From positions 1-64,000 of the forward strand of contig JACPAE010000003.1 in the NCBI GenBank assembly GCA_016181005.1: a stretch of 64,000 nucleotides of DNA, given 5' to 3'. This document shows, piece by piece, positions 10,054-19,969 of this stretch. The position numbers and the translations under genes are program-made. Position 1 is the stretch's first letter. The number at the start of each line of letters is the position of its first letter. The notes under the pieces were generated by a model, which ran no database searches, had not been told where the DNA came from, and saw nothing but the letters and a program-made list of their open reading frames with translations. Source of the DNA: Candidatus Aenigmatarchaeota archaeon (GTDB lineage: Archaea > Aenigmatarchaeota > Aenigmatarchaeia > CG10238-14 > SCSR01).

Positions 10054-10263
10054 GTGAATATGCAAGAATACCAAATGCAGCGTGTTAAAATCGACAAGGA
10101 GACTGTCAAGAGTGTGGCCGACGTATTGGCAACCGAAATCGCAAACAGAATGTATAACAAGTTGCTGATGCTGAAATTTCTGCCTGAGATAAAGGCTGTC
10201 GAAAAGGGGAAAATCAAGGCCTTAAAAGGTGCTGAAATACATAATTTCCTTAATCCACGCTAA
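10054..10263 (+). CDS. Small protein, possible antitoxin partner of the convergent ORF
   Basis: 69 aa; ends at overlapping stop with 10260-10592(-). Confidence 0.4.
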   Translation: MNMQEYQMQRVKIDKETVKSVADVLATEIANRMYNKLLMLKFLPEIKAVEKGKIKALKGAEIHNFLNPR

Positions 10264-10592
10264 GTAAATATTTTCTCAAGTCCAGCTCTAACAGCTATGG
10301 AAAGCTTGAATCTTAATTCTTCGATAGCTTTTTCCTGCTTATCTTTGTGCTCCCAATCGGCTACATAGTATTTGTTGTTCTGCTGGTCCAATATCACATA
10401 AAGCCTATAGGGAGGTTTCATTACTTTCATTTCACACAGCAGATAATGGCCCTCGACATCTAGAATTTTCAATGCATCCCTACCCATCTCTTCTATCTTC
10501 TTAATGAGTCTAGATACTATTTTCAAATGCGAACTGTATTTAACGTCTTTCAATTTCTCTTGCAGAGACTGTAGAAGTATAATATCATTCAT
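10260..10592 (-). CDS. RelE-superfamily-like protein
   Basis: MKPPYRLYVILDQQNNKYYVADWEHKDKQEKAIEEL pattern typical of RelE-type folds. Confidence 0.55.
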   Translation of the reverse strand: MNDIILLQSLQEKLKDVKYSSHLKIVSRLIKKIEEMGRDALKILDVEGHYLLCEMKVMKPPYRLYVILDQQNNKYYVADWEHKDKQEKAIEELRFKLSIAVRAGLEKIFT

Positions 10593-10743
10593 GCTAATAG
10601 ATTATTTCTGATGATAATAAAATTTGGCATGCGCACCGCTGGCACTGCCCACACTTAATTTACATGGTGTGATGGAAAGTTTTCTTATTCCTACCATATA
10701 GTGACAACAGAATAGAAAAGCTTTTAAGATAAGCTGATAAAGT

Positions 10744-13077
10744 TTGAATATGCCACTAAGAGGAATAACGACGATGTTGCATGAAGTAAGACATGTGCCT
10801 AATGCTGCTCCGCCTCCTTTACTGGCTGGTCTGCTAGAAGCCGGGAACTCTGTTTATAAACTAGTGCAAGGCGATCCTAGAGTAACAGATACCGATCTGA
10901 TTGTTCCTGTGGCAAGAGATTCTGGGAATGATTTTGACTATCCCTGGGCGTGGCAACGTAGACGCGGCATTTATCTTCCGGAAAGTCATAGAACGCCTGT
11001 ACCTGTACGAATAGAGAAGAGAAAAGCGCCGGGTTATTTGCAACCTGTATCCAGACTCGCAGCCGCTTCATTGATAGGCACCCTATTTACGTTAAACTCG
11101 GGCGGCATTTCAAGTGCTTCTGCCGTACACCAAGATAATGCCGTTGCTAGTGAGAATCTCCAAGCCGGCAAACCTGTCTTAAAGGGGCCTTTGAACAATA
11201 CCCGTTTGCCTGGTCTCGGCACCGAACTTAGTTTCACGCTCCCGTCTGGATCTGTATGGTATCATGCTCAAGTAATGCCGTACAACAATGACGGCCCTGG
11301 GATAAATCTCATTATTGGTGACGAGAAGCTGGTGGGGGCCGGTTCTTATACTGTCCAGCAGCCTGTGCTTGGAGAAGGGAATTACGTAATGCTTCCTGGC
11401 ATGAACTATAGGTGGAGAATAAGGGCCAGCAGCAAGGCTGCATTTCCTGCAGAAGATGATCCGTCATGGGGGCAATGGTCAGACGAATGGTCATTTGGAA
11501 CTGCAAATGCAACAAGCGCTACGATAAAGCCCTTATTCCCAAAGCCTGTGGCTACAGATGCAGTATTGGATTTGCCGGAGCCTACTGTTTACTGGTTCGA
11601 TGAAAATCCAAACATTTTTTACTATGAAGTCCAGGTGAGCACTGATCCTGATTTTGGGGAAAGAGGCGCAATAGCGCCTGTATGGCACAATCTAATTCAT
11701 GGCGGCGTTACGGAAGCATTGAACAGCTATAGGTTGCCGAAGAATCTGCTGCGGACGGGAGAGCAGTATCACTGGCGGGTCAGGCCGAGAATACAAGGGG
11801 ACGGCATACCGGTAGCATGGTCTCCCGCATGGAGTTTTCGCTATTCTCCGCCTTCGGGTGCAAGCGTTACCATTTACAACATGGCCAAGGATGCCCTGGA
11901 GCCTGGGATAGCAGAGGCGTTCAGAAATGTCCAGAATAACGTGAATGCACAGAGCGCTGTTGAAATATTGATTAACATGAGCAAAACCAGTAGGATGGTG
12001 TACGACAAGAGGACGGACTTGCTGCTTGTGCATACGAACGACGGGTTGATTAGCAATGAGGAGATTAGTAAATTGCTGGACGTGGATGGCGATGGGATTC
12101 CTAACAGAATTGAAAGGCTGCAGGGGACGAGTAGCTGGGATCCGTTGGATTATGATCCTAGGAATATATCAAAGAAGTATATTTGGATTGTAAATGGATC
12201 TCGACTTTCATCCAATCCCAGAAGTCAAGAAGCTCTTATTGAATCCGATCCTTTAGAGTTTTATCATACACTTAAGGAATTAGGGTATACAGAGGATCAG
12301 ATTTATTTATTCTCACAGCATTCATTTCCAGGTATTGTTGCAAAATATGTTTGTGTTTTTGAAAGACAACTTTGCAACGAAAGAGACGTTACTAGAGGGA
12401 ATGAAGCAAAATTTAGATCACTCCTAGATGTTGCCGGCTTGGTTGATGATAAAGTTGGATCTGATGTATGGCTAAATTGGTGGAGAAATGGCGAGGTAGG
12501 TCTTAGTGATAATTTATTGACAGCTTATGGAACAGTTCAACTGGATTATGAAAATAATGCTGTCACCTGGGAAAATCTTAGCAGATCTTTGATGTCTACA
12601 CAAACAAAACCGAATGATGAGATTTATATTGTGTTAGTTGATCATGGGGGCTTTGACGAATTTGGACGAGGTTACTTTGCACTAAATCCTAATGAAGCAC
12701 TACGGCATTATCAACTAAACCAAATATTAAGAAATAAACAATTTGGTAGGGCTGTAATAATTCAAGATAGTTCTTATGCGGCATCGCTACTTCAAGATTT
12801 GGATAAAGATCAAAACTTACAACTAGCACCACTTCAAAATGTAATTACAATAGGTTCTACATGGCAAGACAATAAAACTGGTGCTGCCTATCCAACCAAA
12901 TGGTCATCTTATTTACTTGAAAAAAATCCGTATCTTTCAGTAGGACAATCACTACAACTATTACAAGAATTTCCTTCTGACGGTTCAAGAGGTCCCCACC
13001 CTGTGTACATTCAACCTTTTGGTATGAACATAGAAACGGCAAGGAATGGATTCTTCTTTAATCCTTCTTTTAGATAG
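10744..13077 (+). CDS. Large surface protein with FnIII-like domains, Ca-binding DxDGDG motif and C-terminal peptidase C13 (legumain/GPI8)-like domain
   Basis: WRWRI/WRV FnIII-like repeats; DVDGDGIPNRIE; YIWIVNGSR...FYHTLKELGYTEDQIYLFSQ; EIYIVLVDHGG; VIIQDSSYAAS. Confidence 0.7.
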   Translation: MNMPLRGITTMLHEVRHVPNAAPPPLLAGLLEAGNSVYKLVQGDPRVTDTDLIVPVARDSGNDFDYPWAWQRRRGIYLPESHRTPVPVRIEKRKAPGYLQPVSRLAAASLIGTLFTLNSGGISSASAVHQDNAVASENLQAGKPVLKGPLNNTRLPGLGTELSFTLPSGSVWYHAQVMPYNNDGPGINLIIGDEKLVGAGSYTVQQPVLGEGNYVMLPGMNYRWRIRASSKAAFPAEDDPSWGQWSDEWSFGTANATSATIKPLFPKPVATDAVLDLPEPTVYWFDENPNIFYYEVQVSTDPDFGERGAIAPVWHNLIHGGVTEALNSYRLPKNLLRTGEQYHWRVRPRIQGDGIPVAWSPAWSFRYSPPSGASVTIYNMAKDALEPGIAEAFRNVQNNVNAQSAVEILINMSKTSRMVYDKRTDLLLVHTNDGLISNEEISKLLDVDGDGIPNRIERLQGTSSWDPLDYDPRNISKKYIWIVNGSRLSSNPRSQEALIESDPLEFYHTLKELGYTEDQIYLFSQHSFPGIVAKYVCVFERQLCNERDVTRGNEAKFRSLLDVAGLVDDKVGSDVWLNWWRNGEVGLSDNLLTAYGTVQLDYENNAVTWENLSRSLMSTQTKPNDEIYIVLVDHGGFDEFGRGYFALNPNEALRHYQLNQILRNKQFGRAVIIQDSSYAASLLQDLDKDQNLQLAPLQNVITIGSTWQDNKTGAAYPTKWSSYLLEKNPYLSVGQSLQLLQEFPSDGSRGPHPVYIQPFGMNIETARNGFFFNPSFR

Positions 13078-13127
13078 CTAAGTAACATAATATATATCAA
13101 GGCAAAAACAATTAATTATTGTAAAAG

Positions 13128-13580
13128 ATGCGAGTATACAATCAATACAGTAGAGGTGCTGGGAAAACTTCTGAAAGAAAAAATCGATTAGTCGAGATAT
13201 CAGGCGGATTATTGTTGCTTTTTTTAATTTTTATTGCAGGGCTTTTTATCGGAGGTATATTTGCTAGCGGCGGCCCATACAAAAATCTTTTTCTTGTCGA
13301 CCCATTCAACGTGAATGTGAAAGGCTATTTTCTTACGCAAGAATTTGTCGGTATTATCGAAAGCGTCGGCGCTGATCAATTGGCGGTAAAGGTGGGTGAT
13401 GAAACAGTTGTAGTGAGCATAAATCAGCCGATAACATTGCTTGACTGCGGTGGAAATTTTGAAGAATTGAATTGTGAATATAGCCCAAGCACCACTCTAG
13501 ACGATCTCCAAAATAAACAAGTTCTGATACGGGCTACCAGAACGGCGAATGGTTATGAGATTACAGGAATTTGGTATTGA
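13128..13580 (+). CDS. Single-pass membrane protein with extracytoplasmic beta domain
   Basis: TM LLLLFLIFIAGLFIGGIF; overlaps start of the 1838-aa ORF. Confidence 0.6.
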   Translation: MRVYNQYSRGAGKTSERKNRLVEISGGLLLLFLIFIAGLFIGGIFASGGPYKNLFLVDPFNVNVKGYFLTQEFVGIIESVGADQLAVKVGDETVVVSINQPITLLDCGGNFEELNCEYSPSTTLDDLQNKQVLIRATRTANGYEITGIWY

Positions 13581-16500
13581 TTCAAGCGGTCATAAGGTAT
13601 TGTTTGCGATTTCGCTGGCAGCCTTTTTGCTTGCTGTTTTAGGTTTTGGGTATTCCCACGCATTTTACCCTCCCCAAGGCCCTATCGGATCCTGCACTGC
13701 CGGAGGCACTACAGAATGCAACAATGCTTATCCAAGCTATGCGGATGCGTACTGCTTTGATTGCGGTGGGGGTTCTGGATGCTACGAGGTATGTGAAGCG
13801 ACAGCCGCAGGACATGGGTCGGCATGCGATACCGGGGGCGGCACCAAGAGGCGATGCTACGATGAGTGCAGCTCAATTGGCGTAGCTCAAGATGACAACA
13901 AATGCTCTGGCTATTGTAAGCCCTACTCCACAACTACAAGCCAGAGTGATCTTACTGCATGCAATGACAAGGCGCCTGGAACAATTATCAATGACGGCAG
14001 AGTTTATACAGAAGGCGATGATGGTGTTATATGGTGCAACAATAACTGTCAATACGACACGGCTGAATGCGCTAATGACGGATGGTACACTGTAGGACAG
14101 CCGAAATGGGTAAGTACAGGTGCTTGTACTCAAAAGGAGCAGGTGCAAAAAGAAAAAAGAAACTATTATGTGACCACGACATGCCAAGTTGAGGTACTCG
14201 ACACCCAATGGTTTGATACAGGGAAGACAGGAACTAAAACAGACGGGACAACATGCACAACAGCTGATGGTAAAAGCGGTGCGTGCAAATCTGGAAGCTG
14301 TGTAGAGCCGGCTGTAGAGTGTTCTTCTTACGCAACTAGCACAAAGTGTGGGCAAAAAAGTTACGACACGTGCACAGCAAGATGCACATCCGATGGCAGA
14401 AGATATTATGACTGCTATGCATCGCAAAAAACTAATTGTGTGGGACAGATATTTTGTGCACAGGAGGATAGCCAGTGTAAGGTATGTTCTTCGTACGCAA
14501 CACAGACTAGCTGCATTAGTCAACAGACATGTTGCTGGGATCAGCCTACCAGTGGATGTAACCTAGCTACTGTAGGACCGTGTAGAGGATGTGCGTCACC
14601 ACCACCGGCCGAAGGTCAACAATGTAACCCTGAAGGTTGTCCATTAAGATGCTCTACTGACTTAACCTGCGACACATCCACCAACAAATGCGTTAAAACT
14701 GGTCTTCAACCCTGCGCCACCAACGGCTGCTCAACCCAAGGAACCACCCGCTGCACCAACGACGTGGAACAAAAATGCGACAACTACGGCAAAAACTGCC
14801 TTGAATGGGATGCCGACAAATCCTGCAATTACGGCTGCTCAGGAAGCACCTGCAAGGCAGGACCCGGAAACACTTGCTTTTCAGGATGCGGAAGCTATTG
14901 CCTTCCTTTCTCAGAAAACCCAGTCAGGCTATACTCCGGCACATGCCGTTGGTACGGGCCTTATGATTTAAGATGCTCCTACAGCACGGAGACGTGCAAC
15001 GACTTCAACGAGTGCACAACAAATAGCTGCACGCCAGGCAGCTGCGCCTATACAAACAAAACTGACGGCACGCCGTGCTCACTTACCTACCAGCAAAAGG
15101 TTTCTGACAACAACATACTTGGCGGAAGTGAAGACAGTTCTGTAACAACTGATAGCGGTGTTGCTGCATTTGCCTGGAAAAAAACCAGCAACTCAGCTGA
15201 CATTTACATAACAATCGCCCAGCCAAACGGCGCTTCGCAAGACATTCTTGTTGAGAGGAGCGTGGCAGAGAAGTCTGGCTCTTATTACCAATGGGATAGT
15301 GCCACTATTTACGGTCCTACTGTTTCTTATTCGGCAACTGACGATTCTTTCCTTGTTGTATGGACAACAGTCGCAAAATATACGACTGTGGAAGAGGTTA
15401 CTAGACGATATGATTACAACGGACAACCCCGGACAAGCAACGAGACCATATACTGGTACAACTATTCCATATATGCCGCAAGCGTGAAAAATGGCGTGGC
15501 CGGCGCCAAACAAGTAGCTGCCAGTGGTAGCATAAAACTCTTCAATAAAGATTCTGCTTCAACTCTTTTTTACAAGCCTGTTGTAGCCTACTCTTCTGCT
15601 GACAACAAGTTCATAATAGCATGGATAAATTTGAATCAAACAGAACAGCTGTGCTACTATAGAGGTGTTAGTTACAATTGTGGTCAGTATTCTAATTACG
15701 TCGATCTACAAGGGGCTATAACTGATGCGAATGGTAAAGTTCTCAACAAGGTGTATTTTGGAACACATGGGCTAAGTTATTCTCTGTATGGATCGATTGT
15801 TTCTCCAGACATCCAGCTTAAAAATTCCCCTCTTATAGCTGCATCAGACGACGGCCGCTTCCTGGTTCTTTGGACGCTGGACAGCTACCAGTATACGGGA
15901 GACGAAGATAGAGAAGAGTTGACACTAACCGAACATAGAACAGTCGGCTATGCTGTGAACTCTTCCACCGGGAAATTCTCAACTCCATACAGCGCAGGCT
16001 ACAGAAACATAGTGTACGACACAAGAGGTAGGGCCACAACTGACAACCCATATAGGCCATATCATGCACTGAGCTACTCCCCTGCCGACAAAGAGTTTGT
16101 AGTGGGTGTTGTTGAATACAAACGGCTGGAATACGACACTAGCTCAGGCAGGTTCCGCAATCCCCTTTACGACACCGTAGTTAAATTCATTGGCAATAAC
16201 AACGTCAGGTCGTTTGTTGTCAACCACGTGGACGGAGGCTACTACCAGACTAATCCTAATAGCATAAAATTGTTCCGCACGAACGACAATAAATTCATTG
16301 TTCTCTGGAAAGATTATTGGAACTCTGTAACAAACGAGTTCAATGTAAGGCCTACGTTTGCAATCCTGGGCAAGCCGCCTGTTGTCAGCAACGGCTCTCC
16401 AAGTGGGACGGTAACTACCGGAAACGTCGCCATGTCTGTCCAGACAGACAATCCATCCATATGCAGATATTCAACAACATACGGCAAGGACTTTGGCTCA

Positions 16501-19065
16501 ATGGCACAGGTTTTCTCGTCGACAGGCGGGACATCACATTCCGAACCTTTGGCAGGGCTGAAGAACGGACAATATAACTTTTATGTGAGATGTGCGAACA
16601 GCGGGGTTGAAAACATTGAAGACTATGTAATTACTTTCGCAGTGTCAAATGCAGATCCTATTGTAATTAGCAAAGGCTCTCCAAGTGGGACAGTAAATTC
16701 ACCGACGACAACAATTTCCGTTCAGACAAACAAGTCGTCCACATGCAAATACAGCACTTATTCAGGTGTCGCATATGACTTGATGACAACTGCGTTCTCG
16801 TCGACAGGCGGGGCTAATCATTCACAGACATTAAGCGGCTTGACAAATGGCATAAAGAATTATTATGTTAAATGTGCGGATGCTGCAGGGAATAAAAATA
16901 TATATGATTATTCTATAACATTTTCTGTCGCAGTCCCGGCATGGTATATGTTTGCAACCAGCACCACCTACAATGGTAACATGCAAGAACAGGTGTGTGG
17001 TGACGAAGATTGTTATTACACCCAGGGCCTGCAGGGAGCTGATAGCAAGTGCCAATCCCGAGCCAGTTCTGCAAGGCTTGGCGGTACTTGGAAAGCTTGG
17101 TTGAGTGACGATAGAACCTCCGCAGCCTCCCGCTTTAGCAAGGGAACTGGACCGTACAAGTTAGTAAATGAAGTTGCAATAGCTTCCAACTGGAGCGACT
17201 TGACAGATGGCACGCTTCTTGTTAACAACATTGGTGTGGATGAGTTTGGAGGAAGTGTGTCGGGAAACGTTTGGACAAATACAAAAAGTAATGGAACTGC
17301 ATATGGCGCATCGTGCAGTAACTGGGAATCTTCTTCTTCAAGTGAGGTGCGGTGTGTGGAGTATAATACAGCCGAGGATGAGGACGGCAACACTTATACT
17401 TATTGTGTAAGGTACGGGAATGTTCCAACAGCCGGAGCATATGGGAATACAGGTTCTGGTTTATCTGCTCTTGCAAATGCTACTTGCGGCAATACATTTC
17501 GATTATACTGCGTTGAACAATCTGGCCAGATCCGTAGTGCTAGTCCCTCTCCGGCCATAAGTAACGGTCAGCCGAGCGGGACGATAACCACATCCTCCCC
17601 TACTCTTTCGGTTCAGACAGATGTACCAGCAATTTGCAAATACAGCACTACATCAGGGGTTGCATATGATTCCATGACAACTAACTTTACATCCACCGGC
17701 GGGGCGTCCCATAGCACAAGAGTAAGCGGAGGTGGCACATATTATGTAAAGTGTGCGTTGCTTACACAAACAAACGAATGTATAAGGTATGGTTATGACG
17801 ATGAAGGGAACTCTGTATGCCAAGGGTATAGAAAAATCATTGGTAGCAAAAATACAGAAGATTATGCAATTAATTTCGCAGTTAACACGGCGGCTCCTGG
17901 AAAGAAGTTGACTGCCTTTTTCACCCAGTATGGTGGGAATTCGAAAATAGTTTATTCGCCGCAGCAGAACAAGCTTGGCATTTTATGGCAATATAGTGAA
18001 AGCAGTTCAGAACAAAACCCGTATTACAGTTACTCTGTTCCCCAAAAGAAACTTATACTGCATTCGCTTGACACAGGATCTAGTGCAACATATAATGTTC
18101 CAGGCGCCGGTGATTTGATAATGGGCGGGAATTACACACGGGTCCTCTATCAGGGAGCTAGCACTTACTCTTCAGACTTCCAGGAAGGAGCAACTTGCTA
18201 TTCAGGAAAATGCGGCGGCGCGGCGCCTGTACCTGTATACGGTCCTTTGCAATTCACGTCGTTTGACTACGGCGGAACTGTTGCAAGCTTGAACCTTGGG
18301 TGGACGCTTAGAGGCGATCCAAAGCCGATAAATGTCACGTGCTACCTGAACTGCGATCCTGACAAGGAATCCTGCCTGTCAGCCCAGACCTGCAACGCAC
18401 TGCAGCTGCCTGGAAAAGGTTCGTGCTCAATTGCAGGTCCGAGATATGTGCAGAGCAATCTGGTAAAATGCCTAGCGTATTATCAGGACGAGCCGGACGT
18501 CAAAGATTCTGTAAACGGCACATTTGAAAAAGTGAAATTCAGGGTTTTGGCGCCCAGCAGCATAACAACCACTGTCGGCAGCCCTGCCGATATAAAGATA
18601 GTGGTGTCGAACGAAGGCGCTATTTCGGACATTTATAATGTCACCATTGAGTTGCTAAAGCCGCAGTCGGCGACTGTCTCTAAAGCAGTAGAATTGCCCA
18701 AAACTGGAAGCGCGGAAGCCGGACAGCTCATAACCGGCAGGGCTGTGGAAATCGGGGGTTCTGCCGGAGAAATAAAAACTGGTGAAATTGCAACCGAGGA
18801 GGCTGCTGTTGTAGCGTCTGAACTTACTGTAACCGTTGATGAGCCGAACGTGCTTAGAGTTACAATTGTATCGAATGTAGATCCTGCTGTAAAAACAACT
18901 ATAGATATTCCGGTGAATCCTGCGGCGGTTGTATTGCCTGAGTACTACCTGGCCGGCTTCGTCCAGATAATGGTGGTCGCGGCAGTGGTGTACTTCCTTT
19001 ACACAAACAGGGATTCGTTGGGCAGCATATTCAAATCACGCAAGAGAGGCAAAAGAAGAAAATAG
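13549..19065 (+). CDS. Giant Cys-rich cell-surface protein, 1838 aa, with internal repeats, DUF1554-like domain and C-terminal TM plus basic tail
   Basis: N-terminal signal/TM; three repeats of NGSPSGTVTT...SVQTDNPSICRYST...FSSTGG; C-term LPEYYLAGFVQIMVVAAVVYFLYTNRDSLGSIFKSRKRGKRRK. Confidence 0.85.
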   Translation: MVMRLQEFGIDSSGHKVLFAISLAAFLLAVLGFGYSHAFYPPQGPIGSCTAGGTTECNNAYPSYADAYCFDCGGGSGCYEVCEATAAGHGSACDTGGGTKRRCYDECSSIGVAQDDNKCSGYCKPYSTTTSQSDLTACNDKAPGTIINDGRVYTEGDDGVIWCNNNCQYDTAECANDGWYTVGQPKWVSTGACTQKEQVQKEKRNYYVTTTCQVEVLDTQWFDTGKTGTKTDGTTCTTADGKSGACKSGSCVEPAVECSSYATSTKCGQKSYDTCTARCTSDGRRYYDCYASQKTNCVGQIFCAQEDSQCKVCSSYATQTSCISQQTCCWDQPTSGCNLATVGPCRGCASPPPAEGQQCNPEGCPLRCSTDLTCDTSTNKCVKTGLQPCATNGCSTQGTTRCTNDVEQKCDNYGKNCLEWDADKSCNYGCSGSTCKAGPGNTCFSGCGSYCLPFSENPVRLYSGTCRWYGPYDLRCSYSTETCNDFNECTTNSCTPGSCAYTNKTDGTPCSLTYQQKVSDNNILGGSEDSSVTTDSGVAAFAWKKTSNSADIYITIAQPNGASQDILVERSVAEKSGSYYQWDSATIYGPTVSYSATDDSFLVVWTTVAKYTTVEEVTRRYDYNGQPRTSNETIYWYNYSIYAASVKNGVAGAKQVAASGSIKLFNKDSASTLFYKPVVAYSSADNKFIIAWINLNQTEQLCYYRGVSYNCGQYSNYVDLQGAITDANGKVLNKVYFGTHGLSYSLYGSIVSPDIQLKNSPLIAASDDGRFLVLWTLDSYQYTGDEDREELTLTEHRTVGYAVNSSTGKFSTPYSAGYRNIVYDTRGRATTDNPYRPYHALSYSPADKEFVVGVVEYKRLEYDTSSGRFRNPLYDTVVKFIGNNNVRSFVVNHVDGGYYQTNPNSIKLFRTNDNKFIVLWKDYWNSVTNEFNVRPTFAILGKPPVVSNGSPSGTVTTGNVAMSVQTDNPSICRYSTTYGKDFGSMAQVFSSTGGTSHSEPLAGLKNGQYNFYVRCANSGVENIEDYVITFAVSNADPIVISKGSPSGTVNSPTTTISVQTNKSSTCKYSTYSGVAYDLMTTAFSSTGGANHSQTLSGLTNGIKNYYVKCADAAGNKNIYDYSITFSVAVPAWYMFATSTTYNGNMQEQVCGDEDCYYTQGLQGADSKCQSRASSARLGGTWKAWLSDDRTSAASRFSKGTGPYKLVNEVAIASNWSDLTDGTLLVNNIGVDEFGGSVSGNVWTNTKSNGTAYGASCSNWESSSSSEVRCVEYNTAEDEDGNTYTYCVRYGNVPTAGAYGNTGSGLSALANATCGNTFRLYCVEQSGQIRSASPSPAISNGQPSGTITTSSPTLSVQTDVPAICKYSTTSGVAYDSMTTNFTSTGGASHSTRVSGGGTYYVKCALLTQTNECIRYGYDDEGNSVCQGYRKIIGSKNTEDYAINFAVNTAAPGKKLTAFFTQYGGNSKIVYSPQQNKLGILWQYSESSSEQNPYYSYSVPQKKLILHSLDTGSSATYNVPGAGDLIMGGNYTRVLYQGASTYSSDFQEGATCYSGKCGGAAPVPVYGPLQFTSFDYGGTVASLNLGWTLRGDPKPINVTCYLNCDPDKESCLSAQTCNALQLPGKGSCSIAGPRYVQSNLVKCLAYYQDEPDVKDSVNGTFEKVKFRVLAPSSITTTVGSPADIKIVVSNEGAISDIYNVTIELLKPQSATVSKAVELPKTGSAEAGQLITGRAVEIGGSAGEIKTGEIATEEAAVVASELTVTVDEPNVLRVTIVSNVDPAVKTTIDIPVNPAAVVLPEYYLAGFVQIMVVAAVVYFLYTNRDSLGSIFKSRKRGKRRK
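16381..17890 (+). repeat. Three-copy protein-coding repeat (about 90 aa each) within the giant surface gene
   Basis: GGCTCTCCAAGTGGGAC and TTCTCGTCGACAGGCGGG are shared at 16.39/16.67 kb and 16.51/16.80 kb; a third diverged copy starts near 17.56 kb. Confidence 0.8.
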
Positions 19066-19085
19066 CGGAAATCAATGAATTAATT

Positions 19086-19565
19086 ATGGGTGTGAAGCTG
19101 TTTTCCTTTATCGCAGTCCTGGTTGCTCTAGTACCGGTTGTTGATGCGGATGCGACAGGAACTAATTTTGCAGTGGTGGCGCCGCAGACTATAACCACCA
19201 CTGTTGGAGAGCTTACTGAGGCCAGGATAAGCATTTACAACAAGGGCTCTGTAGAGGAGGCGTACACTATTTCGTATGCTGCGAGCTCCCCGAACTTCAT
19301 CGACATAACAAAGAGTGCTATTGTGACCCAAGCTGTGGGCCCGAAGCAGACAATTCAGGTGTCGACAACAATAAGAACTTTGACCGATGACAACAACGTG
19401 CTTGCCATAACTGTCAGGTCAAGCGCAACTGCAGAGACTCTGAATGCAAACATTCCTGTCAGGTCCGGCAAGTACAGCCTGCCTGAGTTTGGGTTTCCCG
19501 GCTTCGTCCAGATAGTTTTCATCGCTTCAATTTTGTATTTCTTGCACAGCCGGAGAATCTTTTAG
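19086..19565 (+). CDS. Surface protein resembling the C-terminal domain of the upstream giant protein, with PGF-CTERM-like tail
   Basis: Signal peptide; TITTTVGELTEARISIYNKGSVEEAYTI; LPEFGFPGFVQIVFIASILYFLHSRRIF. Confidence 0.7.
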   Translation: MGVKLFSFIAVLVALVPVVDADATGTNFAVVAPQTITTTVGELTEARISIYNKGSVEEAYTISYAASSPNFIDITKSAIVTQAVGPKQTIQVSTTIRTLTDDNNVLAITVRSSATAETLNANIPVRSGKYSLPEFGFPGFVQIVFIASILYFLHSRRIF

Positions 19566-19969
19566 GGCCACTGAATGGAGAAATTGCTTTTCGCGTTGAC
19601 CTTTTCGGAGACCAGTGTAAGATTCACCCTGGCTATGGCAGAGGACGAGCAGGGCTCTATGGAATAGACGAAGCCGATTTGGTAGTTCTTTTCACGTGCA
19701 AAGTCGTTCAAAAAATTCTTATACTCCTGCAAATTGTAATCCAGCTCTTCGCAGCTCTCGCTACCCTTTACAACTGCCGTTGCCTTTTCCTTTACGTTGT
19801 CGAATGTGAACAGCTCCTCTGTCAAAGCAATGCTGGATGTGTCCGGAACTGTTGAAGGCTCCAGCCATCTGCCGATAAAAAACAGGATTATGACAATTGA
19901 CACTGCGGAAACGATGAAGAATTGTCCTTTACTCGAGCTTGGCAAACTGCGCATGAGGTGTGCCATCAA
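19562..19969 (-). CDS. Membrane protein with class III/pilin-like N-terminus
   Basis: SSSKGQFFIVSAVSIVIILFFIGRW. Confidence 0.5.
   Translation of the reverse strand: MMAHLMRSLPSSSKGQFFIVSAVSIVIILFFIGRWLEPSTVPDTSSIALTEELFTFDNVKEKATAVVKGSESCEELDYNLQEYKNFLNDFAREKNYQIGFVYSIEPCSSSAIARVNLTLVSEKVNAKSNFSIQWP

Noticed and set aside
13873-14523. 216-aa Cys-rich minus-strand ORF
   Set aside because: Antisense of the Cys-rich giant surface gene; Cys/Ser content mirrors the sense repeats.
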